From contig JANYDM010000041.1 in assembly GCA_025363575.1 (NCBI GenBank), positions 1 through 50,868 on the forward strand: 50,868 nt of DNA. The letters are read 5' to 3'. Source of the DNA: Betaproteobacteria bacterium (GTDB lineage: Bacteria; Pseudomonadota; Gammaproteobacteria; Burkholderiales; SG8-41). Position 1 is the first letter of the stretch. Each line of letters begins with the position of its first letter. Made by a program: the position numbers and the translations under genes. The notes under the pieces were generated by a model. It saw only the letters and a list, made by a program, of their open reading frames with translations. It did not search any database and was not told the DNA's origin. Positions 17,563 to 25,859 of the stretch are shown piece by piece.

Positions 17563-18432
17563 ATGAAGCTGTTGCGCTATGGCAAGAACGGCTACGAGAA
17601 ACCAGGTCTGCTCGATCGCATGGACCAGATCCGCGATCTGTCCGGCGTCATTAACAATCTGGATGCGCAGACCATCACGCCGGCCGGGCTGAAAAAACTA
17701 CGGGCCATTGATCCAGAGACTTTGCCGCTGGTCAAAGGCAAGCCGCGGATCGGCGTCCCCTATACGGGCATCAGCAAGTATGTTGCGGTGGGCCTCAACT
17801 ATTCCGACCACGCAGCTGAGGCGGGCATGCCGGTGCCGTCGGAGCCGATCCTGTTCACCAAGGCAACCACGTCCATCACCGGGCCGAACGATCCGGTCGT
17901 GTTGCCCAAAGACGCCCACAAAGGCGACTGGGAAGTCGAGCTGGCGATCGTGATGGGCACGACGGCGCGTTATGTGGAGGAGGACCGCGCGCTGGATTAT
18001 GTCGCCGGTTATTGCGTTGCCAACGACGTTTCGGAGCGCAACTTTCAGCTCGAGCGCGGCAATCAATGGGACAAGGGCAAAGGCTGCGATACGTTCGGAC
18101 CGATAGGCCCCTACCTCGTCACCACCGATGAAATTCCCAATCCGCAGGCGCTCGACATGTGGCTGGATCTCAACGGACAGCGCATGCAGACCGGCAATAC
18201 GCGCACCATGATCTTCGGCGCAGCCTTTCTGGTCAGTTACATCAGCCGCTTCATGACCCTGCTACCCGGCGACATCATTGCTACCGGCACGCCGCCCGGC
18301 GTGGGCCTGGGCAAAAAACCACCCGTCTATCTGAAGCCCGGCGACGTAATGACGCTCGGCCTCAAGGGCCTCGGCGAGCAACGCCAGGAAGTGCGCGCGT
18401 ACACGCCGGATTTCTGGAAAAGCTATCCCTGA
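17563..18432 (+). CDS. Fumarylacetoacetate hydrolase family protein (first)
   Basis: An FAH-fold enzyme acting on beta-diketo or 2-keto acids by C-C bond hydrolysis, hydration or decarboxylation. It carries VAVGLNYSDHAAEAG, the metal-binding pair in GDWEVELAIV (E124, E126), NDVSERNFQLERGNQW, a Lys in WDKGKGCDTFGPIGPYL and the terminal signature GDIIATGTPPGVGLG. At 289 residues it is close to 2,4-diketo-3-deoxy-fuconate hydrolase and ureidoglycolate lyase-like members. It is the last gene of the rightward catabolic operon, with AAAGAAAGG upstream of the ATG. It probably performs a late cleavage step of the pathway. Confidence 0.88.
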   Translation: MKLLRYGKNGYEKPGLLDRMDQIRDLSGVINNLDAQTITPAGLKKLRAIDPETLPLVKGKPRIGVPYTGISKYVAVGLNYSDHAAEAGMPVPSEPILFTKATTSITGPNDPVVLPKDAHKGDWEVELAIVMGTTARYVEEDRALDYVAGYCVANDVSERNFQLERGNQWDKGKGCDTFGPIGPYLVTTDEIPNPQALDMWLDLNGQRMQTGNTRTMIFGAAFLVSYISRFMTLLPGDIIATGTPPGVGLGKKPPVYLKPGDVMTLGLKGLGEQRQEVRAYTPDFWKSYP

Positions 18433-18449
18433 CGCTTACGCAACAACCC

Positions 18450-18481
18450 AAAAAAAAGCCCGCCGGATTTCGCCGGCGGGC
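18450..18481 (-). terminator. Rho-independent terminator of pckG
   Basis: On the minus strand, a 9-bp GC stem (GCCCGCCGG / CCGGCGGGC around a six-base loop) is followed by eight T. It lies 35 bases after the pckG stop. The plus-strand side lacks a T-run, so it mainly serves pckG. Confidence 0.9.
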
Positions 18482-18515
18482 AGTGGTAACCACTCGTAAG
18501 GAGAATTAGCGCGGG

Positions 18516-20357
18516 TTACCCAAAACTTTTTGCCAATGCATCGCGTTCCGTTTTCAACGCGACCGGCAGCTTGCTTTGCAAATTCTTGAATAAAGCGTCG
18601 TGTTCCTGCAGTTCCTTTTGCCATAGCACCGGGTCGAGCGACATCAGCTTGCCGAACTGCTCGCGGTTCATGTCGTTCATGCCCGCCAGATCGATGTCCT
18701 CGAATCGCGGCGCGCGGCCCAGTGCCGTATCAATGGCTTCGGCGCGGCCCAGGCAGCGCTCCACGATCCATTTCAGCACGCGCATGTTTTCGCCGTAGCC
18801 GGGCCACAGGAACTTGCCGTTCTCATCGAGTCGAAACCAGTTGACGCCGAAAATGCGCGGCGGATTTTTAAGCCGGGCCCCGATTTCGAGCCAATGCTTG
18901 AAATAGTCGCCGAAGTGATAACCGCAAAACGGCAACATCGCAAAGGGGTCGCGACGCACCACGCCTTGCGCACCGGTCATGGCAGCGGTGGTTTCCGATG
19001 CCATCGTCGCGGCCAGGTAGACGCCGCTGTTCCAGTCGCGTGCTTCCGTGACCAGCGGCACCGTAGTACTGCGGCGGCCGCCGAAGAGGAAAGCAGAAAT
19101 CGGCACCCCCGCGGGATTTTCCCAATCGGGATCCGCGCACGGTATCTGCGAAGAGTGGACGGTGAAACGTGCATTCGGGTGCGCCGCCTTGCGCCCGCTG
19201 CCGGGTGTCCATTCCCTGCCTTGCCAGTCAATGAGGTCGGCGGGCGGCGTTTTGGTCATGCCTTCCCACCACACGTCGCCATCGGGCGTCATTGCGACGT
19301 TCGTAAAAATCACGTTCTTGGTCAGCGCAGCCAGACAGTTGGCGTTGGTGTGCATCGACGTGCCCGGTGCAACGCCAAAGGCGCCGGCTTCGGGATTGAT
19401 CGCATAGAGGCGACCGTCTTTGCCGGGCTTGATCCAGGCAATGTCTTCGCCGATGGTAGTCACCTTCCAGCCGTCCAGCGATTTGGGCGGAATCAACATC
19501 GCGAGATTCGTCTTGCCGCATGCGCTTGGAAAGGCCGCGGCAATATATTGCTTCTCGCCGTTTGGCGGCTGGATGCCCAGTATCAGCATATGCTCCGCAA
19601 GCCAGCCCTGTTCGCGCGCCATGATCGAAGCGATGCGCAAGGCAAAACACTTCTTGCCCAGCAGGGCGTTGCCGCCGTAGCCGCTGCCGAACGACCAGAT
19701 CGACTTCTCTTCCGGGAAGTGGACGATCCACTTGTCTTTCTTATTGCTCGGCCACGGTATATCTTTTTGCCCCGCCGCCAGTGGCGCGCCCACGGAGTGG
19801 ACGCATGGCACGAAGAAGCCGTCCGCGCCGAGAATATCGAGGACGTCACGGCCCATGCGCGTCATGATGCGCATGCTGGCGACGACGTACGGCGAGTCGG
19901 TAAGCTCGACGCCCACGTGAGAAATGTGCGAGCCAAGCGGACCCATGCTGAACGGAATCACGTACATCGTGCGGCCACGCATGCAGCCGTCAAACAGCTT
20001 GTTCAACGTCGCCTTCATTTCGGCCGGCGCCACCCAGTTATTGTTCGGGCCTGCTTCGTCCTGGGTCTTGCTGCAGACGAACGTGCGGTCTTCCATCCGG
20101 GCAACGTCATCGGGGTCGGAGCGCGCAAGGAAGGAGTTCGGACGCTTCTCGGCGTTGAGGCGGACGAGCGTACCAGTGCGCACCATCTGGTCGCATAGAC
20201 GATCATATTCGCCCTGCGAGCCGTCGCACCAATAAATCTCGGCGGGTTTGGTGAGTTGCGCAATTTCACGCACCCACGCTTTGAGTTTTTCGTGCTTTAC
20301 GTAGTCCGGGGTTTCCAGAGCGTCCGGAATGCGTGCGGCAGCGGCCGTTTGCTTCAT
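18516..20357 (-). CDS. pckG: Phosphoenolpyruvate carboxykinase, GTP-dependent
   Basis: Converts oxaloacetate and GTP to phosphoenolpyruvate, CO2 and GDP; the first committed step of gluconeogenesis. The 613 residues match the GTP-type family in length and motifs: [11 protein letters not shown] near 42, [20 protein letters not shown], the PEPCK P-loop FPSACGKTN at 276-284 and the adjacent [10 protein letters not shown] metal-binding region. The C-terminal domain contains [27 protein letters not shown]. The frame is open 56 codons upstream, but the ATG at 20357 behind AGGAG fits the family N-terminus. It is a monocistronic unit ending at a strong terminator. A gluconeogenic enzyme next to a catabolic operon fits growth on organic acids. 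Confidence 0.97.
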   Translation of the reverse strand: MKQTAAAARIPDALETPDYVKHEKLKAWVREIAQLTKPAEIYWCDGSQGEYDRLCDQMVRTGTLVRLNAEKRPNSFLARSDPDDVARMEDRTFVCSKTQDEAGPNNNWVAPAEMKATLNKLFDGCMRGRTMYVIPFSMGPLGSHISHVGVELTDSPYVVASMRIMTRMGRDVLDILGADGFFVPCVHSVGAPLAAGQKDIPWPSNKKDKWIVHFPEEKSIWSFGSGYGGNALLGKKCFALRIASIMAREQGWLAEHMLILGIQPPNGEKQYIAAAFPSACGKTNLAMLIPPKSLDGWKVTTIGEDIAWIKPGKDGRLYAINPEAGAFGVAPGTSMHTNANCLAALTKNVIFTNVAMTPDGDVWWEGMTKTPPADLIDWQGREWTPGSGRKAAHPNARFTVHSSQIPCADPDWENPAGVPISAFLFGGRRSTTVPLVTEARDWNSGVYLAATMASETTAAMTGAQGVVRRDPFAMLPFCGYHFGDYFKHWLEIGARLKNPPRIFGVNWFRLDENGKFLWPGYGENMRVLKWIVERCLGRAEAIDTALGRAPRFEDIDLAGMNDMNREQFGKLMSLDPVLWQKELQEHDALFKNLQSKLPVALKTERDALAKSFG

Positions 20358-20730
20358 TACTTCACTGCTCCTATGGCAACTGATTCTTTTTATTGACCAG
20401 ATGCTTATGTGGTAATTCGCCCGCGCTGAGGCACGGGAAAGGACGAAAATTCTACCGCAAATCACCCCCCGATTACAGCCTGCCCAAGGGGGGGCGCCTA
20501 AAAATATTAATCTCTTGCAATTCATACAATTGAACCGCTAAAGACAGGTTAAATCGGCGGGTTGGGCAGGGCTTGACAGACGCTATTTCGCCACGGGAGA
20601 GCGAGCTCTGCACATTTATTAGGCAATTGGATGCCGGGCGGCCGAACTTGCATTGCCCGAACCAAAGAAACGTTTTAACGGGCGTCCACCCCGGCGCGAG
20701 CATCGCGCGGGCTGTATGGCCATCAAACCG
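20358..20730. other. Intergenic region upstream of pckG, no gene seen
   Basis: A 373-base stretch between pckG and the glutathione transferase, both leftward. I see no convincing coding frame. It holds a candidate leftward promoter (minus-strand TTCAAT at 20529-20534 and ATTAAT at 20506-20511, 17-base spacer). Downstream of it a C-run/G-run inverted pair (20465-20470 with 20488-20494) would form a GC hairpin near the 5' end of the pckG transcript. Both are tentative. Confidence 0.4.
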
Positions 20731-21426
20731 TTAACGCCGCGAGAATTGCGCTTTGCCGAACAAAATGTCTCGCGATTTATCGTCGTGCGGCGCAGTGCTG
20801 TTGACGTCCGAAAGGACAGTTAAAGCGCGAGTTACGGCCGGACGTGCATTAATAGCATTGAACCAGCGCTGCACATGCGGATAGTCCGGCAGATTGACGC
20901 CGCGTCTGTCCGCGTTGCGCATCCATGGAAACACCGCCATGTCCGCAATGGAGTACTCATCGCCGGCGAGATACCGGGCATCCGCCAGCCGCTTGTCCAT
21001 GATATTGGTCAGGCGGTTCGCTTCGTTGGTGTAGCGCTCTATCGCATAGCCGATTTTTTCGACGGCATAGCCGCGAAAGTGATTGGCCTGCCCGAACATC
21101 GGGCCAACACCGCCCATTTGCCACATCAGCCACTGCAGTGCCGCGTAACGCTCGTGCAGATCGAGCGGCAAAAACTTGCCAGTCTTGCCGGCGAGATAAA
21201 TCAGGATCGCACCGGATTCGAATAATGAAATCGACTTGCCGCCGGGACCGTCGCTGTCGATGATGGCCGGAATGCGGTGGTTGGGGCTGATTTTCAGAAA
21301 TTCCGGCTTGAACTGGTCGCCGGCGCGGATGTTTACCCCGTGCACGCGATACCGCAGCGCGCATTCCTCGAGCATGATGTGAATCTTGTGGCCGTTCGGT
21401 GTCGGCCAGCTGTAGATATCGATCAT
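20731..21426 (-). CDS. Glutathione S-transferase family protein, nu-class (YfcG/YghU-like)
   Basis: A thioredoxin-fold N-terminal domain (MIDIYSWPTPNGHKIHIMLEE) with the TPNG motif of nu-class enzymes, in which YfcG and YghU act as glutathione-dependent disulfide oxidoreductases. LFESGAILIYLAGKTGKF gives the ESGAI glutathione-binding motif. The C-terminal helical domain includes DEYSIADMAVFPWMRN. About 231 residues, cytoplasmic. The ATG at 21426 behind AAGGAGAAG is preferred over an upstream in-frame start. It is divergent from the MFS gene with only about 40 bases between, so they may share control. A role in detoxification is inferred. Confidence 0.9.
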   Translation of the reverse strand: MIDIYSWPTPNGHKIHIMLEECALRYRVHGVNIRAGDQFKPEFLKISPNHRIPAIIDSDGPGGKSISLFESGAILIYLAGKTGKFLPLDLHERYAALQWLMWQMGGVGPMFGQANHFRGYAVEKIGYAIERYTNEANRLTNIMDKRLADARYLAGDEYSIADMAVFPWMRNADRRGVNLPDYPHVQRWFNAINARPAVTRALTVLSDVNSTAPHDDKSRDILFGKAQFSRR

Positions 21427-21467
21427 CGTCTTCTCCTTGAAATCGCCAGCGATACTAACACGCGCGC

Positions 21468-22760
21468 ATGCACCCGCTTTTCTTGCTAATCTCACCCCAC
21501 CTGCCGATGCTGCGCTCGATATCTTCGTTTCAGTTTTTGCCGCCGGACGCGTTGCCGGACGCGAAACTCTTGCTGTGGGCGCGTGGCGTGCGCGCGTTTG
21601 GCGACGGTTACGTCAGCCTGCTGCTGCCCTACTATCTGACATTGCTCGGTTACGGCGCGATCGAGATAGGCGCCATCGTTACCGCAACTTTGCTCGGTTC
21701 GGGTCTCACTACCTTGGGCGTCGGTCTACTAGCCCATCGATACAGGCAGCGCTGGCTACTCAAAGCGGCAGCGTTTCTGATGGCAGCCACTGGCTTCGCG
21801 TTTGTCATGACGACCGCTTTCTGGCCCCTGCTGCTGATTGCAGCGGTGGGCACCATCAACCCTTCAAACGGCGACGCCACCATTTTCGGGCCGCTCGAGC
21901 ACGCGATGCTGACGCGCACGGTCCGCGCGGAACATCGCACCGCATTGTTTGCGCGTTATACGCTGGCGAGCGCGCTGATCGGCGCACTCGGCGCGCAAGC
22001 CGCGGCCCTGCCTGCCGCGGGACAACAATGGTTCGGCATGGATATCAAGACCGCGGTGCAAATCATGTTCGTGGCTTATGGCGGACTCGGCCTGCTGTGC
22101 CTGCTGCTGTACCGACGATTGTCCCCGCGCATCGAGCCGCATACGGCCACACCCAATGTCCCCCTCGGCAAATCGAAGCGCACGGTTTACACGCTTGCCG
22201 CAGTATTCAGCCTCGATGCTTTTGCTGGCGGCTTTGCCGTTCAATCGCTGCTCGCGTTGTGGTTGTTCGAGCGGTTCCAGCTCTCCGTCGCGGCGACCGC
22301 CTCGATCTTCCTGTGGGCCGGAATATTCAGCGCGTTTTCCCAGCTCGCGGCCGTCCCGCTCGCGCGCCGCTTCGGACTGATAAACACGATGGTATTCACG
22401 CACCTGCCATCCAGCATTTTTCTGATCCTGGTGCCCCTGATGCCAACGCTCCCGCTGGCGCTGTTTTTTCTCATGCTGCGTTTCGCCCTTTCGCAGATGG
22501 ACGTGCCGACGCGCACGTCATACGTCATGGCCGTCGTCACGCCGGGCGAGCGCGCTGCCGCCGCGAGCGCGACCGCGGTACCGCGCAGTCTGGCGGCCGC
22601 GGTGAGCCCGCTGCTTGCCGGTTGGCTGCTGGCGCTGTCGCCATTCGGCTGGCCGCTCGTCATCTGCGGCGGGCTCAAAATCGTCTATGATCTTGTCTTG
22701 CTTGCAATGTTCCGCCGCGCGCGGCCACCAGAAGAAACTGTCCTCGAGGAGAAAACATGA
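21468..22760 (+). CDS. Major facilitator superfamily transporter
   Basis: An inner-membrane permease of about 430 residues with roughly 12 hydrophobic segments in two halves, linked by a basic loop near residues 210-230 (RRLSPRIEPH...GKSKRT). The first helix is around VSLLLPYYLTLLGYGAIEIG. No substrate-specific motif is recognised. The start is uncertain: the ATG at 21468 and one at 21510 are both possible and neither has a clear ribosome binding site. The stop overlaps the next gene (ATGA), coupling it to an FAH-fold hydrolase, so the transported compound is probably that enzyme's substrate or a precursor. Confidence 0.85.
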   Translation: MHPLFLLISPHLPMLRSISSFQFLPPDALPDAKLLLWARGVRAFGDGYVSLLLPYYLTLLGYGAIEIGAIVTATLLGSGLTTLGVGLLAHRYRQRWLLKAAAFLMAATGFAFVMTTAFWPLLLIAAVGTINPSNGDATIFGPLEHAMLTRTVRAEHRTALFARYTLASALIGALGAQAAALPAAGQQWFGMDIKTAVQIMFVAYGGLGLLCLLLYRRLSPRIEPHTATPNVPLGKSKRTVYTLAAVFSLDAFAGGFAVQSLLALWLFERFQLSVAATASIFLWAGIFSAFSQLAAVPLARRFGLINTMVFTHLPSSIFLILVPLMPTLPLALFFLMLRFALSQMDVPTRTSYVMAVVTPGERAAAASATAVPRSLAAAVSPLLAGWLLALSPFGWPLVICGGLKIVYDLVLLAMFRRARPPEETVLEEKT

Positions 22761-23674
22761 AGTTGCTGACGTTCCGCCCCGCCCGCGCCCGCAGCGGCCA
22801 TCTGGGCGTCCTGCTCGCCGACAACCGTGTGCTCGACATTTCCGCGCTCGCCGGACGCAAGCTGCCGTCAACTCTGCTGCAATGCATTCAGGACGGCGAA
22901 ACAGGCCTGGCCGCAGTCGCCGCAGCGCTAGCCGACGCAGAAGCCGCGCTCAAACGCGGCGAACAATTGCCGTACGTATTTAAACTCGACGAAGTTACGC
23001 TGGAAGCTCCGCTGCTGCCGGGCAAAATCATGGCGGTGGGCAAGAACTATGCGGACCATGCTGCTGAGGGCGCGGGGCAGGTGTATACGCGCGTTGCCGG
23101 TTTCGTCAAGCTCACAAGTTGCGTGGTGGCGCATGACACCACGGTGCGCAAGCCAACATGGACCGAGACCTTTGACTACGAGAACGAACTCGCGATCGTC
23201 ATCGGCCGCGCGTGCAGCGACGTGCCGCCGGAACAGGCTTACGACTGCGTGTTCGGCTATACGATCATGAACGACCTGTCATGCCGCGACGTGCAATTTG
23301 CCGAGCGCAAGGAAGGCAACATCTGTATCGGCAAGAACTTCCCGACCGCCGCTCCGATGGGGCCATGGATAGTGACCAAGGACGAGATCCCGGATCCGCA
23401 CAATTTGCGTATCGTTACGCGCGTCAACGGCGAAGTACGTCAAGACGGGAATACGAAAAACCAGATTTACCATATCCCCGCCCAAATCGCGTGGTACTCG
23501 CATGCGGGATTCGAGCCGGGAGATCTGATCTCAAGCGGCACTCCGGCGGGCACCGGTCTCGGCTACAAAGGCCCGGGCACCTGGTATTTGCAGAACGGCG
23601 ATCGCGTGGAATGCGAGATCGAGCGCATCGGCACACTTTCCAACACGGTAACTACGCGCAAACGCAGGGCCTGA
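22757..23674 (+). CDS. Fumarylacetoacetate hydrolase family protein (second)
   Basis: A second, distinct FAH-fold protein of 305 residues. Motifs: IMAVGKNYADHAAEG, the metal ligands in DYENELAIVIG (E142, E144), NDLSCRDVQFAERKEGN, GKNFPTAAPMGPWIVTKDEI and GDLISSGTPAGTGLG. Members cleave or decarboxylate 2-oxo acids from aromatic or sugar-acid breakdown. The N-terminal 80 residues form the small extra domain of longer family members. The ATG overlaps the transporter stop by 4 bases. Its stop abuts, base to base, the stop of the convergent Bug gene. Confidence 0.88.
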   Translation: MKLLTFRPARARSGHLGVLLADNRVLDISALAGRKLPSTLLQCIQDGETGLAAVAAALADAEAALKRGEQLPYVFKLDEVTLEAPLLPGKIMAVGKNYADHAAEGAGQVYTRVAGFVKLTSCVVAHDTTVRKPTWTETFDYENELAIVIGRACSDVPPEQAYDCVFGYTIMNDLSCRDVQFAERKEGNICIGKNFPTAAPMGPWIVTKDEIPDPHNLRIVTRVNGEVRQDGNTKNQIYHIPAQIAWYSHAGFEPGDLISSGTPAGTGLGYKGPGTWYLQNGDRVECEIERIGTLSNTVTTRKRRA

Positions 23675-24793
23675 TTAGCGCCTGAAGTCCGCGCTGCGTA
23701 AGATACGAGCCCACCGTTCGCGGTCGTTTTCAACCTGCACGCGGAATTCCTCGCTCGTGCCGGGTGCCGGTAACATGCCCTGCGCGATCAATGTCTGCTT
23801 CACCAACTCTTCCGACAAAGAGCGATTGACGTCATAGTTGAGCAACGAAATAATCGCGCCCGGTGTGCGCGCCGGCGCAAATATGCCGAACCATCCGCTC
23901 GCATCGAACCCCGTCACACCGGATTCCGCGATCGTCGCGATACCGGCGACCGCCGGGTGGCGAACGGCAGACGCCATCGCGACGATGCGAATTTTGCCTC
24001 CGCTCAAGTAAGGCAGCACCGCCGGCAACGGCACGAAACCGACTTCCACTTGTCGCGTGAGCACTGCATTTATCGCGGGCAGGCTGCCGTTGTAATCGAC
24101 GTGAACGATTTGCGCGCCCGTCATCGCAACAAATAACCCGCCTGTCAAACGCGAGGTCGAGCCCTCGCCTGCCGAAGCAAAGTTCACGCTGCGTGGCAAC
24201 CGGCGCGCCCGTTCGATCAAATCAACAATACTTTCGCGCGGTTGATCGGCCGCCCCTATCACCGCGATCGGCATACGCGCATACATCGCTACCGGCCGCA
24301 GATCGATACGCGTGTCGAAAGGCGGACTCGGATTCAATATCGGAAATACGTTAATCGTCGGATTGTCGGCGAACAACAGGGTATAGCCGTCCGCTGCGGA
24401 CTCGGCCACAAAGCGCGAGCCGGCGTTCGTTTTTCCTCTCACGCGGCGCAACACATTGACCGGCTGGCCAAGCGCGCCCGCCAGCGTCTGCTGCAGTTGT
24501 TGCACCATCGTGTCGGTCAACGACGGCGCCGACACGTTCTGCATGACGCGCGTCAGCTTATTAATGCGCGGGATGCCGGCAATGTCCGTGGAGCCAGTGG
24601 CTGGAAACGGCAATATTAATTCGACCGGGCGTTCGGGGTACTCGGCATATGACAGCGTCGCATGCAGCAGAAACCCTAGAGCAACCACCCCCGTCAGAGC
24701 AGGCCGGACTTTTTCGGAAAATTCAGCCAGCACCCTCTCACGCTTCCCCTGCATCGCCACCCGTGCGCCAGTCCGCGACCTCGCGACAGGCAT
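23675..24793 (-). CDS. Bug/TctC-type substrate-binding protein with an atypical insertion (third)
   Basis: A Bug-family periplasmic receptor: signal-peptide-like segment ending SYA, then YPERPVELILPFPATGSTD, ALGQPVNVLRR, ESAADGYTLLFADNPT, HVDYNGSLP and a C-terminal FRVQVENDRERWARIL. At 372 residues it is longer than the usual 320-330. Two reasons are visible: a long N-terminus before the hydrophobic stretch (an internal ATG at codon 14 is a possible true start) and about 22 extra residues (73-94, GIPRINKLTRVMQNVSAPSL and two more) directly after the ligand-binding GSTD loop. The ENRPGAGG-like motif is replaced by RRVRGKTNAG. It begins 4 bases after the CobW gene stop. Ligand unknown, and it may bind unlike typical Bug proteins. 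Confidence 0.85.
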   Translation of the reverse strand: MPVARSRTGARVAMQGKRERVLAEFSEKVRPALTGVVALGFLLHATLSYAEYPERPVELILPFPATGSTDIAGIPRINKLTRVMQNVSAPSLTDTMVQQLQQTLAGALGQPVNVLRRVRGKTNAGSRFVAESAADGYTLLFADNPTINVFPILNPSPPFDTRIDLRPVAMYARMPIAVIGAADQPRESIVDLIERARRLPRSVNFASAGEGSTSRLTGGLFVAMTGAQIVHVDYNGSLPAINAVLTRQVEVGFVPLPAVLPYLSGGKIRIVAMASAVRHPAVAGIATIAESGVTGFDASGWFGIFAPARTPGAIISLLNYDVNRSLSEELVKQTLIAQGMLPAPGTSEEFRVQVENDRERWARILRSADFRR

Positions 24794-24797
24794 AACT

Positions 24798-25838
24798 TTA
24801 GGCGCGCGCGGGCGCGACTGCGCTTACCGCTGCGAAGAGACCGGCCACCACATCGCGCGTAATGCCGCGCGTGATAAAGACCAGTTTCGAAGCCCGGCTT
24901 GCGTCAGGCCATCGTGCCAGGGCTACCGGCGGGTGAAACAAATGTTGGACACCCTGGATAATGAGCGGCCCGGTCTCGCCGTCGACGTTGATCAGGCCCT
25001 TGACGCGCAGCAGGTCCGGCCCGCGCAACCCCGTCAATGTGGCGATGCATTGCTCGAAAGCGCGCGCCGAAAACGGCTGCTCGAAACGCAGCGAAAAAGT
25101 ATTTATCGCGCTTGCGTGATGACGATGGTCAGCTCGAGTTACGGGCGGCGCGCCACCCAGCCAGCGGTCTATGCGCGCCGCATCCGCATTCGCGTCGTGC
25201 AATCCAACCTCGGAAACGAACGATGGGTCGATTGCGCCGTGGCATGCTAGTCCGCTCTGCGCGAATGGCGCCAGTGAAGCAACTCTATCCCTTACCCGCG
25301 CCAGCGTTTCGGCATCGACCTGATCGGATTTGGTAATGACAAGGCGATCGGCCAGCGCTGCCTGCTTCAGCGCTTCCGGATGAGCGTCGAGCTGTGACAG
25401 CGCATGATAAGCGTCAATGCAGGTAATCACGCCATTGAGACGAAAGTTACCGAGCAGCAGCGTATCCGTCAGCAGCGTTTGCAGGAGGGGCGCCGGGTCC
25501 GCCAGGCCCGTCGTTTCCAGCAACACCCGCTCGAAATTGCCGATTTCACCCTTGCGTCGCGCCAGAAACAAATCGCGCAGCGTCTGCTGCAGATCGCCGC
25601 GCAAGGCGCAGCACACACAGCCGTTTTCGAGCAGCAGGACTTTTTCCTGCGCGAACCGCAACAGGTCGTGATCAATCCCCTCTTCGCCGTACTCGTTGAC
25701 AATTACCGCCGTGCGCGCAAACGCGGGCTGTGCAAGCAGATGATTGAGCAGCGTCGTCTTGCCGCTACCCAGAAAGCCGGTGACGATAGTCACCGGAATG
25801 CGTCCGGCGAATGGATCGCGCAGCGTAGCGCCCGTCAT
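24798..25838 (-). CDS. CobW/YjiA family GTP-binding metallochaperone
   Basis: A G3E P-loop GTPase of the COG0523 family, which delivers metals such as zinc to client proteins. Seen are the Walker A motif GFLGSGKTT (21-29), the metal-binding CxCC motif in ENGCVCCALRGDL (C74, C76, C77), LLETTGLADPAPLLQT and the guanine-specificity motif ITKSD. The C-terminal CobW_C domain includes RVKGLINVDGETGPLIIQGVQH. The 346-residue length is normal. No Zur box was recognised upstream. It is followed within 5 bases by a Bug gene, an unusual partner. Confidence 0.93.
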   Translation of the reverse strand: MTGATLRDPFAGRIPVTIVTGFLGSGKTTLLNHLLAQPAFARTAVIVNEYGEEGIDHDLLRFAQEKVLLLENGCVCCALRGDLQQTLRDLFLARRKGEIGNFERVLLETTGLADPAPLLQTLLTDTLLLGNFRLNGVITCIDAYHALSQLDAHPEALKQAALADRLVITKSDQVDAETLARVRDRVASLAPFAQSGLACHGAIDPSFVSEVGLHDANADAARIDRWLGGAPPVTRADHRHHASAINTFSLRFEQPFSARAFEQCIATLTGLRGPDLLRVKGLINVDGETGPLIIQGVQHLFHPPVALARWPDASRASKLVFITRGITRDVVAGLFAAVSAVAPARA

Positions 25839-25859
25839 CTGCAGACGCCCCGTTGTGCG

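Noticed and set aside
18894..20198. Long open frame (about 430 codons) on the plus strand opposite pckG
   Set aside because: It lies entirely antisense to a perfectly conserved PEP carboxykinase, and its His/Arg/Ala-rich composition is what a GC-rich gene produces in the opposite frame.
20573..20578. TTGACA on the plus strand in the pckG upstream gap
   Set aside because: No -10-like hexamer at 15-19 bases and no rightward gene to serve.
21437..22690. Arg/His-rich frame overlapping the MFS gene on the same strand
   Set aside because: The alternative frame shows 12 hydrophobic segments and a coupled stop/start, so this one is a shadow.
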